This document shows, piece by piece, positions 1 to 7,687 of a stretch of DNA of 22,366 bases. The position numbers were made by a program, and so were the translations under genes. The notes under the pieces were generated by a model, which saw only the letters and a list, made by a program, of their open reading frames with translations, had not been told where the DNA came from and searched no databases. The stretch comes from CAJXZP01 sp041563475 (GTDB lineage Bacteria > Bacteroidota > Bacteroidia > Flavobacteriales_G > Salibacteraceae): positions 1-22,366 of the forward strand of contig JBFFMY010000045.1 of the NCBI GenBank assembly GCA_041563475.1, written 5' to 3'. The stretch's first letter is position 1; the number at the start of each line of letters is the position of its first letter.

Positions 1-1281
1 CATGCATTGGGAATGGTAATTCCACGCGGAAGTGAGTTTCATGACAAATGGATCTTTTTAATGGGTCACCTTAGTGAAACTAATTTATATGTACTTGCCG
101 TTTCTGGAAGCACTTTGATTTCTGCAATTTTATTTAAAAAGCTTTTACCCAAGTTACCCCATATGCTTTTGGCTATGGTTGTGGGTAGTTTAGTTAGTCT
201 TGGAATAGATGGAAGTAACCATGGAGTTACTTTAATTGGAGAACTTTCCGCTTCACTTCCGCAGTTTGGATTTCCTAATTTAACACTTAAAAATGTAGAA
301 TTACTTACACCCAATGCTTTTGCTATTGCCTTATTAGGACTAATTGAAGCAGTAGCTATTGCTAGAAGTATTGCAACAAAAAGTCATCAAAATTTAGATG
401 GAAACCAAGAATTTATTGGTCAAGGACTTTCAAATATTGTGGGAAGTATGTTCTCTAGTTACGCAGGATCGGGGTCCTTTACGCGATCAGGAATAAATTA
501 TCAATCAGGCGCTAAAACTCCAATGTCGGCTATTTTCGCGGCTATTTCTTTGGCCCTAATTTTACTTTTGGTTGCTCCTTTAACGGCCTATTTACCAATT
601 CCAGCTATGGGTGGAATAATTTTATTAGTCGCCTATAACTTGATTGATTTTCATCATATTAAACAAATATCTTCTACCAGCAAACCGGAATTAATTGTTT
701 TATTAGTTACGTTTCTTTCTACGCTATTCCTTCATTTAGAGTTTGCTATTTACATTGGGGTAATTATATCCTTAATATTTTACCTTCAACGTACCTCTAA
801 ACCAAGAATTGTTGAACTTGCACCGAATCCAGATACTTCTGGTAGCCATTTTCAAAACATCGACTTATACAAAAACAAAGCGTGTCCACAATTTAAAATC
901 CTACGAATTGATGGTTCCTTGTTTTTTGGTGCTGTAGAGCATGTTGCCCAATATATTGACAAAATAAGAGATGGAGACACCAAAAGAGTGTTGATCGTTA
1001 TGGATGGGATAAATTTCTTAGATCTTGCGGGAGCCGAACTATTAATTTCTCAAGCAAATAAATTTAAAGCTAAAGGGGGAAACCTATATATATGTGGCTT
1101 AAAGAAAAATGTGCGTGAGATTTTAGATAAAGGGAACTACACCTCCCAATTTGGTACAGAAAATATTTTTGAATTTAAAGAAGCAGCCATCCGAGGAATT
1201 TATACCAAGCTGGATAAAGACATTTGTGCAACTTGTGAAAAAAGAGTGTTTATTGAATGTAAAAAAGAATTTGAAAGCTAA
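1..1281 (+). CDS. SulP family anion transporter with STAS domain, 5' end outside window
   Basis: Inner-membrane SulP (SLC26-like) transporter, probably carrying sulfate, bicarbonate or another anion. The reading frame is open to base 1, so the N-terminal membrane part lies upstream; about 427 residues remain, against roughly 520-560 usual for the family. Visible are several hydrophobic helices, the SulP stretch with GLIEAVAIARSIA and the SGSFTRSGINYQSGAKTP segment, then a STAS domain over roughly the last 130 residues, with the DGINFLDLAGAELL core that in STAS domains binds regulators or nucleotides. The tail has a spaced cysteine pattern (ICATC, then IEC), which I recall from related SulP proteins. 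Substrate cannot be read from the sequence. A TTG at 7 and an ATG at 13 are in frame, but neither is the real start because SulP sequence continues upstream. No clear terminator follows. Confidence 0.93.
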   Translation, partial: HALGMVIPRGSEFHDKWIFLMGHLSETNLYVLAVSGSTLISAILFKKLLPKLPHMLLAMVVGSLVSLGIDGSNHGVTLIGELSASLPQFGFPNLTLKNVELLTPNAFAIALLGLIEAVAIARSIATKSHQNLDGNQEFIGQGLSNIVGSMFSSYAGSGSFTRSGINYQSGAKTPMSAIFAAISLALILLLVAPLTAYLPIPAMGGIILLVAYNLIDFHHIKQISSTSKPELIVLLVTFLSTLFLHLEFAIYIGVIISLIFYLQRTSKPRIVELAPNPDTSGSHFQNIDLYKNKACPQFKILRIDGSLFFGAVEHVAQYIDKIRDGDTKRVLIVMDGINFLDLAGAELLISQANKFKAKGGNLYICGLKKNVREILDKGNYTSQFGTENIFEFKEAAIRGIYTKLDKDICATCEKRVFIECKKEFES

Positions 1282-1368
1282 ACTTTCTACAACCATTTTC
1301 TTTTTTGACGAATGCAATTGTTTTCATATAAACCTTGAATCATCCTTTTATGCTTAGGCATCTAGTTG

Positions 1369-1376
1369 TAAATTTG
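1369..1376 (+). promoter_or_regulatory. -7 box TAAATTTG for the small protein-mutL operon
   Basis: Exact match to the Bacteroidota -7 consensus TAnnTTTG, 17 bases before the ATG at 1394. A clear TTTG-type -33 element is not visible at the expected distance; there is only a T-rich stretch near 1346-1350. It probably drives the small membrane protein, mutL and the rhomboid genes. Confidence 0.6.
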
Positions 1377-1393
1377 CAGCCTAAAGCATTAAA

Positions 1394-1687
1394 ATGCGCG
1401 TAACATTATTCAGATTAAATAAACCAAAAAGATTTTCGATTAAACCGCGGCACTATGACCCAGTTATGGAGGATTTACATTCTCGGGTTGAAATGATTAA
1501 ATCTGAATTAAACAAGGAAGCACCTCAAGAAAATTCTGGAAATACCCGAGCGAGAATCAGATCTGCATGGAAAACTCCGGAGACTAGAAAAGCATCCAAT
1601 AAAACTTCCACAATCAGGATTGCGCTTATTGCAACGTTTCTTATTGCTTTCTTTTATTTATATTTATTTACCGATTTCATTTCCTAA
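1394..1687 (+). CDS. Small single-pass membrane protein upstream of mutL
   Basis: Protein of 97 residues with a basic N-terminus (KPKRFSIKPRHYDP), a polar middle containing RIRSAW, and one hydrophobic helix near the C-terminus (about residues 75-93). I recognise the pattern (basic start, PRYYDP-like motif, one C-terminal helix) as a short conserved flavobacterial protein next to mutL. It is often labelled 'riboflavin synthase subunit beta' in databases, apparently because ribH lies nearby in relatives; nothing here resembles lumazine or riboflavin synthase. The positive-inside rule would put the basic domain in the cytoplasm with the helix as a tail anchor. It lies 12 bp before mutL and shares its promoter. 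Function unknown. Confidence 0.75.
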   Translation: MRVTLFRLNKPKRFSIKPRHYDPVMEDLHSRVEMIKSELNKEAPQENSGNTRARIRSAWKTPETRKASNKTSTIRIALIATFLIAFFYLYLFTDFIS

Positions 1688-1699
1688 TTTTTTCTTTAC

Positions 1700-3517
1700 A
1701 TGGCCGACATCATAAAGCTTTTGCCGGATACAATTGCCAATCAAATTGCTGCTGGTGAAGTTATTCAACGCCCTGCCTCGGTTATTAAAGAATTAGTTGA
1801 AAATGCTGTGGATGCAGGTGCTTCAGAAATTTCTGTTACTATTAAAGATTCAGGTAAAACGCTTATTCTTGTTTCAGACAATGGCTATGGTATGAATGAT
1901 ACGGATGCACGGATGAGCTTAGAACGTCATGCGACATCAAAAATCTCTACGGCAGACGACTTATTTGCATTGCATACGAAAGGATTTAGAGGAGAAGCTC
2001 TGGCATCTATCTCAGCTATTTCCCACATGGAATTGAAAACAAAGCAAAAGGAAACAAATTTAGGTTCAGCAATTACGATTATTGGTGGTAAAATTGAAAT
2101 CCAAGAAGCGACTAACTGCCCTACTGGAACGCAGATTTCTGTAAAAAACTTATTCTTCAATGTACCTGCAAGACGGAAATTTTTAAAATCTGATGGTGTT
2201 GAAATGCGCCATATCATAGACCAATTTGAACGCGTTGCTTTAGCCCATCCCGATATCAAATTTTCATTGAGTCACAACGGTAGTGATATATTTCAACTTC
2301 ACGAAGGCAATTTACGTCAAAGATTAGTAGCTGTATTTGGAAGAAAATACAATGAGAAACTAGTTCCAGTAAATCAAGACACTCCCTTAGTTAACATAAA
2401 TGGGTTTGTATTAAAACCAGAAGCCGCAAAAAGAACACGAGGAGAACAATTTTTCTTTGTAAATAATAGATTTATTAAATCTCCCTATTTACATCAAATG
2501 GTTTTGCAAGCCTATGAAGAACTTCTTCCGAAGGGGTTTCATCCAGGTTACTTTATTTTTTTGGATGTTGAACCATCGTTTATTGATATCAACATTCATC
2601 CTACCAAAACTGAAATTAAATTTGAAGACGAACGTTCTATTGGCATGCTAATGCGTTCTGCAATTAAACAATCCATAGGGATGTTTAATGTATCCCCAAC
2701 AATTGATTTCAATCCTGAAAATAGTTTTGCAACTACTCCGCTTCCTAAGGGTAAAATTTTTACGGAACCAAAAATTTCCGTAAACCAAAACTTTAACCCA
2801 TTTGATTCTAGTAATAGTTTTTCTAAAACTCCCTCTAAAGATCAAATTCAAGGGTTGCAATCCATGTATGAAGGATTAACCGAAAATCATTCTCAAGGAG
2901 ATTCGACATCTAGTCAATTAGAAACGCCTATTGATTCCAGCCAATCTGATTACTCGAATAAAAAGTCATTTCAAATAAAAAACAAATTTATCCTTACCAG
3001 TATTAAATCAGGCGTGCTAATCATAAACCAAACACGTGCGCATCAACGTATTTTATACGATCAGTTTATACACCAAATTGAAAATGGAAAGGGAATTTCG
3101 CAGCAATTGTTGTTTCCTGAAAATGTGACTTTTACAAGTGGACTAGCGGATTTGCTAAAAGAACTTTTGCCTAATCTAAATCAAATTGGTTTTGATATTG
3201 AAGTATTCGGGAAAAACAGTTTCATTGTGCGTGGTTTACCGTCTGTTTCAGCGAATGAAGACCCAAAAGCGTTAATTGAGGGCACTTTATTTGGTTACGA
3301 AAGCAATATTGAAGATTCACATGTATTACGCAACGAAGCATTGGCAAGTGCTTTGGCTTTTAAATCGGCCATAAAAACAGGACAAACTTTAAGTCAAGAG
3401 GAAATCAATGCGCTGATAGATGAATTATTTGCATCTGAAAACCCAATGACCCTTCCAAATGGAAAAAACATTTTCCATAAATTACCAATTGACGATATAG
3501 AAAATTATTTCAACTAA
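1700..3517 (+). CDS. mutL: DNA mismatch repair protein MutL
   Basis: MutL links mismatch recognition by MutS to strand removal. The protein has 605 residues, a normal length. The N-terminal GHKL ATPase domain is intact: ELVENAVDAG (residues 31-40, catalytic Glu31, Mg-binding Asn35), DNGYGM (60-65) and TKGFRGEAL (93-101), followed by the transducer domain to about residue 330. A polar linker rich in Ser and Gln runs to about 425, then the C-terminal dimerisation domain. The C-terminal domain lacks the MutL endonuclease motifs: the DQHA-x2-E-x4-E site reads NQTRAHQRILYD (443-454), the ACR-type motif reads AFKSAIK (553-559), and the CPHGRP motif reads LPNGKN (585-590). It should therefore bind ATP and dimerise but not nick DNA by that site. 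Downstream rhomboid starts 2 bp after the stop. Confidence 0.97.
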   Translation: MADIIKLLPDTIANQIAAGEVIQRPASVIKELVENAVDAGASEISVTIKDSGKTLILVSDNGYGMNDTDARMSLERHATSKISTADDLFALHTKGFRGEALASISAISHMELKTKQKETNLGSAITIIGGKIEIQEATNCPTGTQISVKNLFFNVPARRKFLKSDGVEMRHIIDQFERVALAHPDIKFSLSHNGSDIFQLHEGNLRQRLVAVFGRKYNEKLVPVNQDTPLVNINGFVLKPEAAKRTRGEQFFFVNNRFIKSPYLHQMVLQAYEELLPKGFHPGYFIFLDVEPSFIDINIHPTKTEIKFEDERSIGMLMRSAIKQSIGMFNVSPTIDFNPENSFATTPLPKGKIFTEPKISVNQNFNPFDSSNSFSKTPSKDQIQGLQSMYEGLTENHSQGDSTSSQLETPIDSSQSDYSNKKSFQIKNKFILTSIKSGVLIINQTRAHQRILYDQFIHQIENGKGISQQLLFPENVTFTSGLADLLKELLPNLNQIGFDIEVFGKNSFIVRGLPSVSANEDPKALIEGTLFGYESNIEDSHVLRNEALASALAFKSAIKTGQTLSQEEINALIDELFASENPMTLPNGKNIFHKLPIDDIENYFN

Positions 3518-3519
3518 TT

Positions 3520-4383
3520 ATGAATGGATTTCAATCAGGTGGAGTTTCTATGCTGCCTCCAGTAGTAAAAAATTTATTAATAATCAATGTTTTGATGTTC
3601 ATTGCCATGATTGCGCTTCGCAATAGTATTGGCATTGATTTAAATGATTTATTGGGCTTACATTGGTTTGGCTCGGAGAAATTTCATTATTATCAAATAA
3701 TCACTTACATGTTTATGCACGCCAATTTTGAGCATATTTTATTTAACATGTTTGCGGTATGGATGTTCGGAAATGCGATAGAAAATGTATGGGGTTCTAA
3801 GCGATTTTTAATTTATTATTTAATAACCGGAATAGGTGCTGCTGCTCTTCATTACGGAATTATTTATTTCGAAACTATTCGTGAATTCACGGGAGTTATT
3901 GATATCTTTTTAAATAACCCTTCTCCAGAAACCTTGCAAGCCTTTTATACTACGTACGGATTTGAAATTAATAACGGGTCCCGAATGTTTAGCGTTTTTA
4001 ATGAAGCAGTTCCTTACCTAGAAAATGTATTGAATGGTTCTTCCGATTCTACAAGTATTGAGAAATCTTACGATTTTATGGTAACCTACAAGCAGTTTTA
4101 CCTAAACGCTCCAACTGTAGTTGGCGCTTCCGGTTCTTTGTTTGGTATACTTTTAGCTTTTGGAATGATGTTTCCCAATGCGGAATTATTCCTGATGTTT
4201 ATTCCAATTCCCATAAAAGCTAAATACTTTGTTGCAGGATATGGTGCTATTGAATTATTTTCTGGAATTGCCAATAATCCATTAGATAATGTGGCTCATT
4301 TCGCGCATCTTGGCGGTTTAATTACGGGATTTATCCTTATCAAATTTTGGCAGAAGACAGATTCCTCTTTTAGATTACGTTAG
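3520..4383 (+). CDS. Rhomboid family intramembrane serine protease (first of two)
   Basis: Membrane protease of 287 residues that cuts within or beside transmembrane helices of its substrates. The rhomboid core is clear: a helix near residues 17-33, the HANFEHILFNMFAVW segment (67-81) matching the family's HxxxxHxxxNM region, the catalytic GASGS loop with Ser204, and AHLGG with catalytic His263. Between the second and catalytic helices lies a long polar insert (about residues 117-198), absent from minimal rhomboids such as GlpG. It probably forms a soluble loop. The start is the ATG 2 bp after mutL; a later ATG at 3550 is possible. The next gene is a second, clearly different rhomboid 3 bp downstream, so both are likely made from the mutL transcript. 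Substrates unknown. Confidence 0.93.
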   Translation: MNGFQSGGVSMLPPVVKNLLIINVLMFIAMIALRNSIGIDLNDLLGLHWFGSEKFHYYQIITYMFMHANFEHILFNMFAVWMFGNAIENVWGSKRFLIYYLITGIGAAALHYGIIYFETIREFTGVIDIFLNNPSPETLQAFYTTYGFEINNGSRMFSVFNEAVPYLENVLNGSSDSTSIEKSYDFMVTYKQFYLNAPTVVGASGSLFGILLAFGMMFPNAELFLMFIPIPIKAKYFVAGYGAIELFSGIANNPLDNVAHFAHLGGLITGFILIKFWQKTDSSFRLR

Positions 4384-4386
4384 ACA

Positions 4387-5250
4387 ATGACAAATTCTAT
4401 TTTTCACGATATAAAACAGGCATTTAAAAATGGTAATTATTTGTTTCAAATAATTATAGTTAATGCTGTGGTGTTTGTAGGATTGAATTTAGTGATCGCC
4501 TTGACTCCTAAAAACGTAAGCATTGAAATCATTCGTTTCTTCGCCCTTTCGGCTGACGTAAGCACCTATTATTGGATGGTATGGACCTACTTCACCTATA
4601 TGTTTACCCATTTAGGTTTGTCTCATTTTATTTTTAACATGCTGTGGCTGTACTGGATGGGTATAATTTTAAGCGACCTATACGGTCATAAACGCGTATT
4701 GGAATTATATGTATATGGCGGATTAGCTGGTGGATTTATTTATGTGATTTCGGCACTTATTTTACCTGTTGTTTCGATAAACTCGTATCTAATTGGAGCT
4801 TCCGCAGGAGTTATGGCTGTAATGATAGCCATTGGGGTGTTGCAACCAAATTATAAATTACACCTTCCTTTTTTAGGTCCCATTGCGATAAAATATATCG
4901 TTCTAATTGGGTTCTTAACTTCCACTGTAGTTGATTTAAATTTCAATACAGGAGGTAAATTAGCGCATTTTGGCGGTGCCGCTTATGGCGTACTTTTCGC
5001 TTATTATTTGCCCCGTGGCCTAGATATTAACGAACCAATTACAAAATGGTTTTTAAAGATTTTTGAATTATTTAAATCTCAGCCAAAAATTAAAGTTGTC
5101 CATTCAAATAAGAACTTTAAAAAATCGAATGAAAAACCTAAAGTAAATCAATCAACGATTGATGCTATTTTAGACAAAATATCTAAGTATGGATACGATA
5201 GCTTATCAAAAAAGGAAAAGGATGATCTATTTAAATTCGGCAAACAATGA
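4387..5250 (+). CDS. Rhomboid family intramembrane serine protease with C-terminal tail domain (second of two)
   Basis: Second rhomboid of 287 residues. The core shows THLGLSHFIFNMLWLYW (74-90), the catalytic GASAG loop with Ser139, and LAHFGG with His194, so the Ser/His dyad is intact. It lacks the long loop of its neighbour and has a basic linker (about 227-258, many Lys) and a small C-terminal module (259-287, KISKYGYDSLSKKEK) that I recognise as the short DUF6576-type tail found on Bacteroidota rhomboids. The tail should be cytoplasmic if the core follows the usual six-helix topology. The different architecture and low similarity suggest old divergence rather than recent duplication. The stop overlaps the next start by ATGA (5247-5250), implying translational coupling with the EEP protein. 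Confidence 0.92.
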   Translation: MTNSIFHDIKQAFKNGNYLFQIIIVNAVVFVGLNLVIALTPKNVSIEIIRFFALSADVSTYYWMVWTYFTYMFTHLGLSHFIFNMLWLYWMGIILSDLYGHKRVLELYVYGGLAGGFIYVISALILPVVSINSYLIGASAGVMAVMIAIGVLQPNYKLHLPFLGPIAIKYIVLIGFLTSTVVDLNFNTGGKLAHFGGAAYGVLFAYYLPRGLDINEPITKWFLKIFELFKSQPKIKVVHSNKNFKKSNEKPKVNQSTIDAILDKISKYGYDSLSKKEKDDLFKFGKQ

Positions 5251-6365
5251 GGAATTTAAATTGGTGGAATAAATTTATTTTTTGGGTTAATGTATTTCTC
5301 GCGATTATACTTTTTTTGAGCAGTTTATCCTCTAAGCTTGAACCATCATCTGCAAGATATATATTCCTTTTAGGCCTAGCTTACCCCTTATTCCTTTCCG
5401 TAAACGTCTTGTTTTTTTTGTATTGGATTTATAAAAGAAAAATCCATTTTGTTTTATCTCTTGTCGTAATACTATTTGGAATAAGTAATTTGACCACCTT
5501 ATTAGCGACTAACTTAGGAGATAAAACAAGCACTGCGAGTGACTTTACGCTCATGTCGTTTAATGTTCGATTATTTAACAAATACAAGTGGATTGAAGTG
5601 GATGATTTAAACGATAGTATTTTTAAATATATAGAGTCTAAATCACCGGATGTCATTGCTTTTCAAGAGTTTACAAATCGAGATAAACCAGGTTTTCAAA
5701 ATATAAAAAGAATGGAAGACCTCGGATATAAATATCACGAAGTTGAACCAGGTGGAATAGAAAGACCAAACGATAGGTTTTTTGGTTTAGCTACATTTTC
5801 GAAATATAAAATTATTAATAATGGGGCCGCTTTTCAATATGATTTAGTGAAAGGATCATCGTATAAAACTGCCTGTTTTTATACGGATATTGAAATAAAC
5901 GGATCTGTTGTTCGCGTGTACAACACCCATTTATACTCCTTGAAATTTGTCAAAGAGGATTATGAATTTGTGGAAAATGTTTCTGAAAATAATGAAAAAC
6001 AAGCCGTTGAAAAATCAAAGGGTATTGCGTCTAAAGTTTTGACTGCCGCGTATAAACGGGCTGAAGAAATTAAATCAATAAAATCGCATATTGATCAGTG
6101 CCCCTATCCTTCTATTCTCGTTGGAGACTTTAACGAACCACCCTATACGTATTCCTATCATCAATTAACGACAAATTTATCGGATGCGTTCTTGGTTCAT
6201 GGTTTTGGAATCGGAACCACTTTTGATGGAATTTCAACCATTCCAGGTTTACGTTTGGACTTTATGCTGTATTCCGAAAATATCGTTTCGACCCATTTTA
6301 ACGTAGGAAAATCAGGTCTTTCGGATCATCGACCATTATTGGGTGGATTTTCTATCTCCAAATGA
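5247..6365 (+). CDS. Membrane-anchored endonuclease/exonuclease/phosphatase (EEP) family protein
   Basis: Protein of 372 residues. Three hydrophobic helices (about 8-27, 37-61, 67-90) with a basic KRK between the second and third are followed by an EEP-fold metal-dependent phosphohydrolase domain. The active-site landmarks are MSFNVRLF (Asn106), AFQEF (Glu141), VGDFNEPP (Asp294, Asn296) and GLSDHRP (Asp360, His361). EEP enzymes cut phosphodiester or phosphomonoester bonds in DNA, phospholipids or inositol phosphates; the substrate cannot be told from motifs. With three helices and the basic loop in the cytoplasm, the catalytic domain is predicted on the periplasmic side, which argues against DNA repair despite being in the mutL transcript. 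The ATG overlaps the preceding rhomboid stop. A 129-bp gap with no clear terminator follows. Confidence 0.9.
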   Translation: MRNLNWWNKFIFWVNVFLAIILFLSSLSSKLEPSSARYIFLLGLAYPLFLSVNVLFFLYWIYKRKIHFVLSLVVILFGISNLTTLLATNLGDKTSTASDFTLMSFNVRLFNKYKWIEVDDLNDSIFKYIESKSPDVIAFQEFTNRDKPGFQNIKRMEDLGYKYHEVEPGGIERPNDRFFGLATFSKYKIINNGAAFQYDLVKGSSYKTACFYTDIEINGSVVRVYNTHLYSLKFVKEDYEFVENVSENNEKQAVEKSKGIASKVLTAAYKRAEEIKSIKSHIDQCPYPSILVGDFNEPPYTYSYHQLTTNLSDAFLVHGFGIGTTFDGISTIPGLRLDFMLYSENIVSTHFNVGKSGLSDHRPLLGGFSISK

Positions 6366-6466
6366 TACTCTGCGTTCTACAGTAAATCATCCTATTAATT
6401 TTGTCTTGGTAGCTTTTTATACAATTTACAACCGCATAAAACATTCAACGTATGGTTAATATTTTG

Positions 6467-6474
6467 TACATTTG
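6467..6474 (+). promoter_or_regulatory. -7 box TACATTTG for ilvE
   Basis: Exact TAnnTTTG match 20 bases before the ilvE ATG. No good TTTG-type -33 element is seen. The rest of the gap 6366-6466 shows no other recognisable signal. Confidence 0.65.
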
Positions 6475-6494
6475 CAAATCTAATTTTTGGACTT

Positions 6495-7556
6495 ATGAGT
6501 ATAAATATTTCAGTTACGCGCAACCAAAACTCCAACCTAGCAAACTACGATCAAGATAACATTACGTTTGGTAAAAATTTTACTGATCACATGTTTATTG
6601 CGGATTTTGATGGAGAAAAATGGGGCGATTTTAGAATAATTCCAACAGGTGAGTTAAGTGTTCATCCTGCAAATTCTATGTGGCATTATGGGCAATCCAT
6701 TTTTGAAGGAATGAAAGCCTATAAAAATGAAAAGGATGAAGCCTTCTTATTTCGTCCTTTGGAAAATGCTAATCGTTTGAATCATTCTGCAGTTAGAATG
6801 TGTATGCCTGAAATTCCTACAGAAATTTTCATGGAAGGTTTACAACAGTTAATGTCCATTGATAAAGAGTGGATTCCTAATAGAGCTGGATCATCCTTAT
6901 ATATTCGTCCCTTCATGATGGCATGGGATACTTTTTTAGGAGTTAGGCCTTCTACTACCTATCGATTTATGATTATTTGTTCACCAGCGGGTAAATATTA
7001 TGCCGAACCAGTTCGCGTAAAAATAGAGACCGAATATTCAAGAGCAGCTCCTGGTGGAACTGGTCATGCAAAAGCCGCAGGTAATTACGCAGGTTCTATG
7101 TACCCTACTCGATTAGCCATGGAAGCAGGTTATCAACAAATTATTTGGACGGATTCGAAGGAACATAAATATGTGGAAGAAGCTGGAACCATGAATTTGA
7201 TGTTTATGTATAGAGGTAAACTAACAACTTCTCCTGTTTCAGATACGATTCTTAATGGAATAACTAGAAAATCAGTTATTGGAATTGCAAAAGATTGGGG
7301 TGTGGAAGTTGACGAGCGTCAAGTAGATGTATATGAATTGACCGAAGGAATTAAGAATGGAGAAGTAACGGAAGCCTTTGGTGTGGGTACAGCTGCAACA
7401 ATTGCCCAGATTCGTTCCATTGGTTTAGATGGTGTAGATTACGATTTACCTGCAATTACCAAGGATATGTTCCAAGTAAAAATCAATACGTACTTAGAGG
7501 ATTTCCGAAAAGGAAATGTAGAAGACAAATTTAATTGGAGACTACCGATTAAATAA
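6495..7556 (+). CDS. ilvE: Branched-chain amino acid aminotransferase
   Basis: PLP enzyme that interconverts leucine, isoleucine and valine with their 2-oxo acids, using glutamate/2-oxoglutarate; cytoplasmic. The 353-residue length and motifs fit the longer class of bacterial and eukaryotic-type branched-chain aminotransferases (fold type IV). Seen are HYGQSIFEGMKAY (64-76), LYIRPFM (135-141), SRAAPGGTGHAKAAGNYAG (182-200) with Lys193 as the PLP Schiff-base lysine, VEEAGTMN (227-234) and the phosphate-binding TEAFGVGTAATI region (292-303). It stands alone: its own promoter box upstream, a strong terminator downstream, and no other ilv or leu genes in the window. Identification is firm for the family; aromatic substrates are also possible. 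Confidence 0.96.
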   Translation: MSINISVTRNQNSNLANYDQDNITFGKNFTDHMFIADFDGEKWGDFRIIPTGELSVHPANSMWHYGQSIFEGMKAYKNEKDEAFLFRPLENANRLNHSAVRMCMPEIPTEIFMEGLQQLMSIDKEWIPNRAGSSLYIRPFMMAWDTFLGVRPSTTYRFMIICSPAGKYYAEPVRVKIETEYSRAAPGGTGHAKAAGNYAGSMYPTRLAMEAGYQQIIWTDSKEHKYVEEAGTMNLMFMYRGKLTTSPVSDTILNGITRKSVIGIAKDWGVEVDERQVDVYELTEGIKNGEVTEAFGVGTAATIAQIRSIGLDGVDYDLPAITKDMFQVKINTYLEDFRKGNVEDKFNWRLPIK

Positions 7557-7574
7557 CAAAAAATAAAATGTTCG

Positions 7575-7599
7575 AAAAGTGGCGTTAGCCACTTTTTTT
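7575..7599 (+). terminator. Rho-independent terminator of ilvE
   Basis: Perfect 9-bp stem AAAAGTGGC / GCCACTTTT around a GTTA loop, running directly into a T tract, 18 bp after the ilvE stop. Confidence 0.9.
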
Positions 7600-7635
7600 G
7601 TGTCCATAAAATAGGAAACATAATTGATTTTAACG

Positions 7636-7666
7636 TTTTGAATTTCACATTCAATTACCATCTTTG
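7636..7666 (+). promoter_or_regulatory. Promoter for the rfbH-like gene (TTTTG, 18 bp, CATCTTTG)
   Basis: A -33-like TTTTG (7636-7640) is followed after 18 bases by CATCTTTG (7659-7666), one base off TAnnTTTG. The box ends 21 bases before the ATG at 7688. This is the best two-part promoter in the window. Confidence 0.6.
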
Positions 7667-7687
7667 CCGACCTAATAAATTCAAGCC

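Noticed and set aside
7..60. TTG at 7 or ATG at 13 as the start of the SulP gene
   Set aside because: The frame is open to base 1 and the protein lacks its N-terminal membrane helices, so the gene begins upstream of the window.
1151..1357. Open frame overlapping the end of the SulP gene
   Set aside because: It lies mostly within the SulP coding sequence in another frame, with no promoter box before it and no recognisable product.
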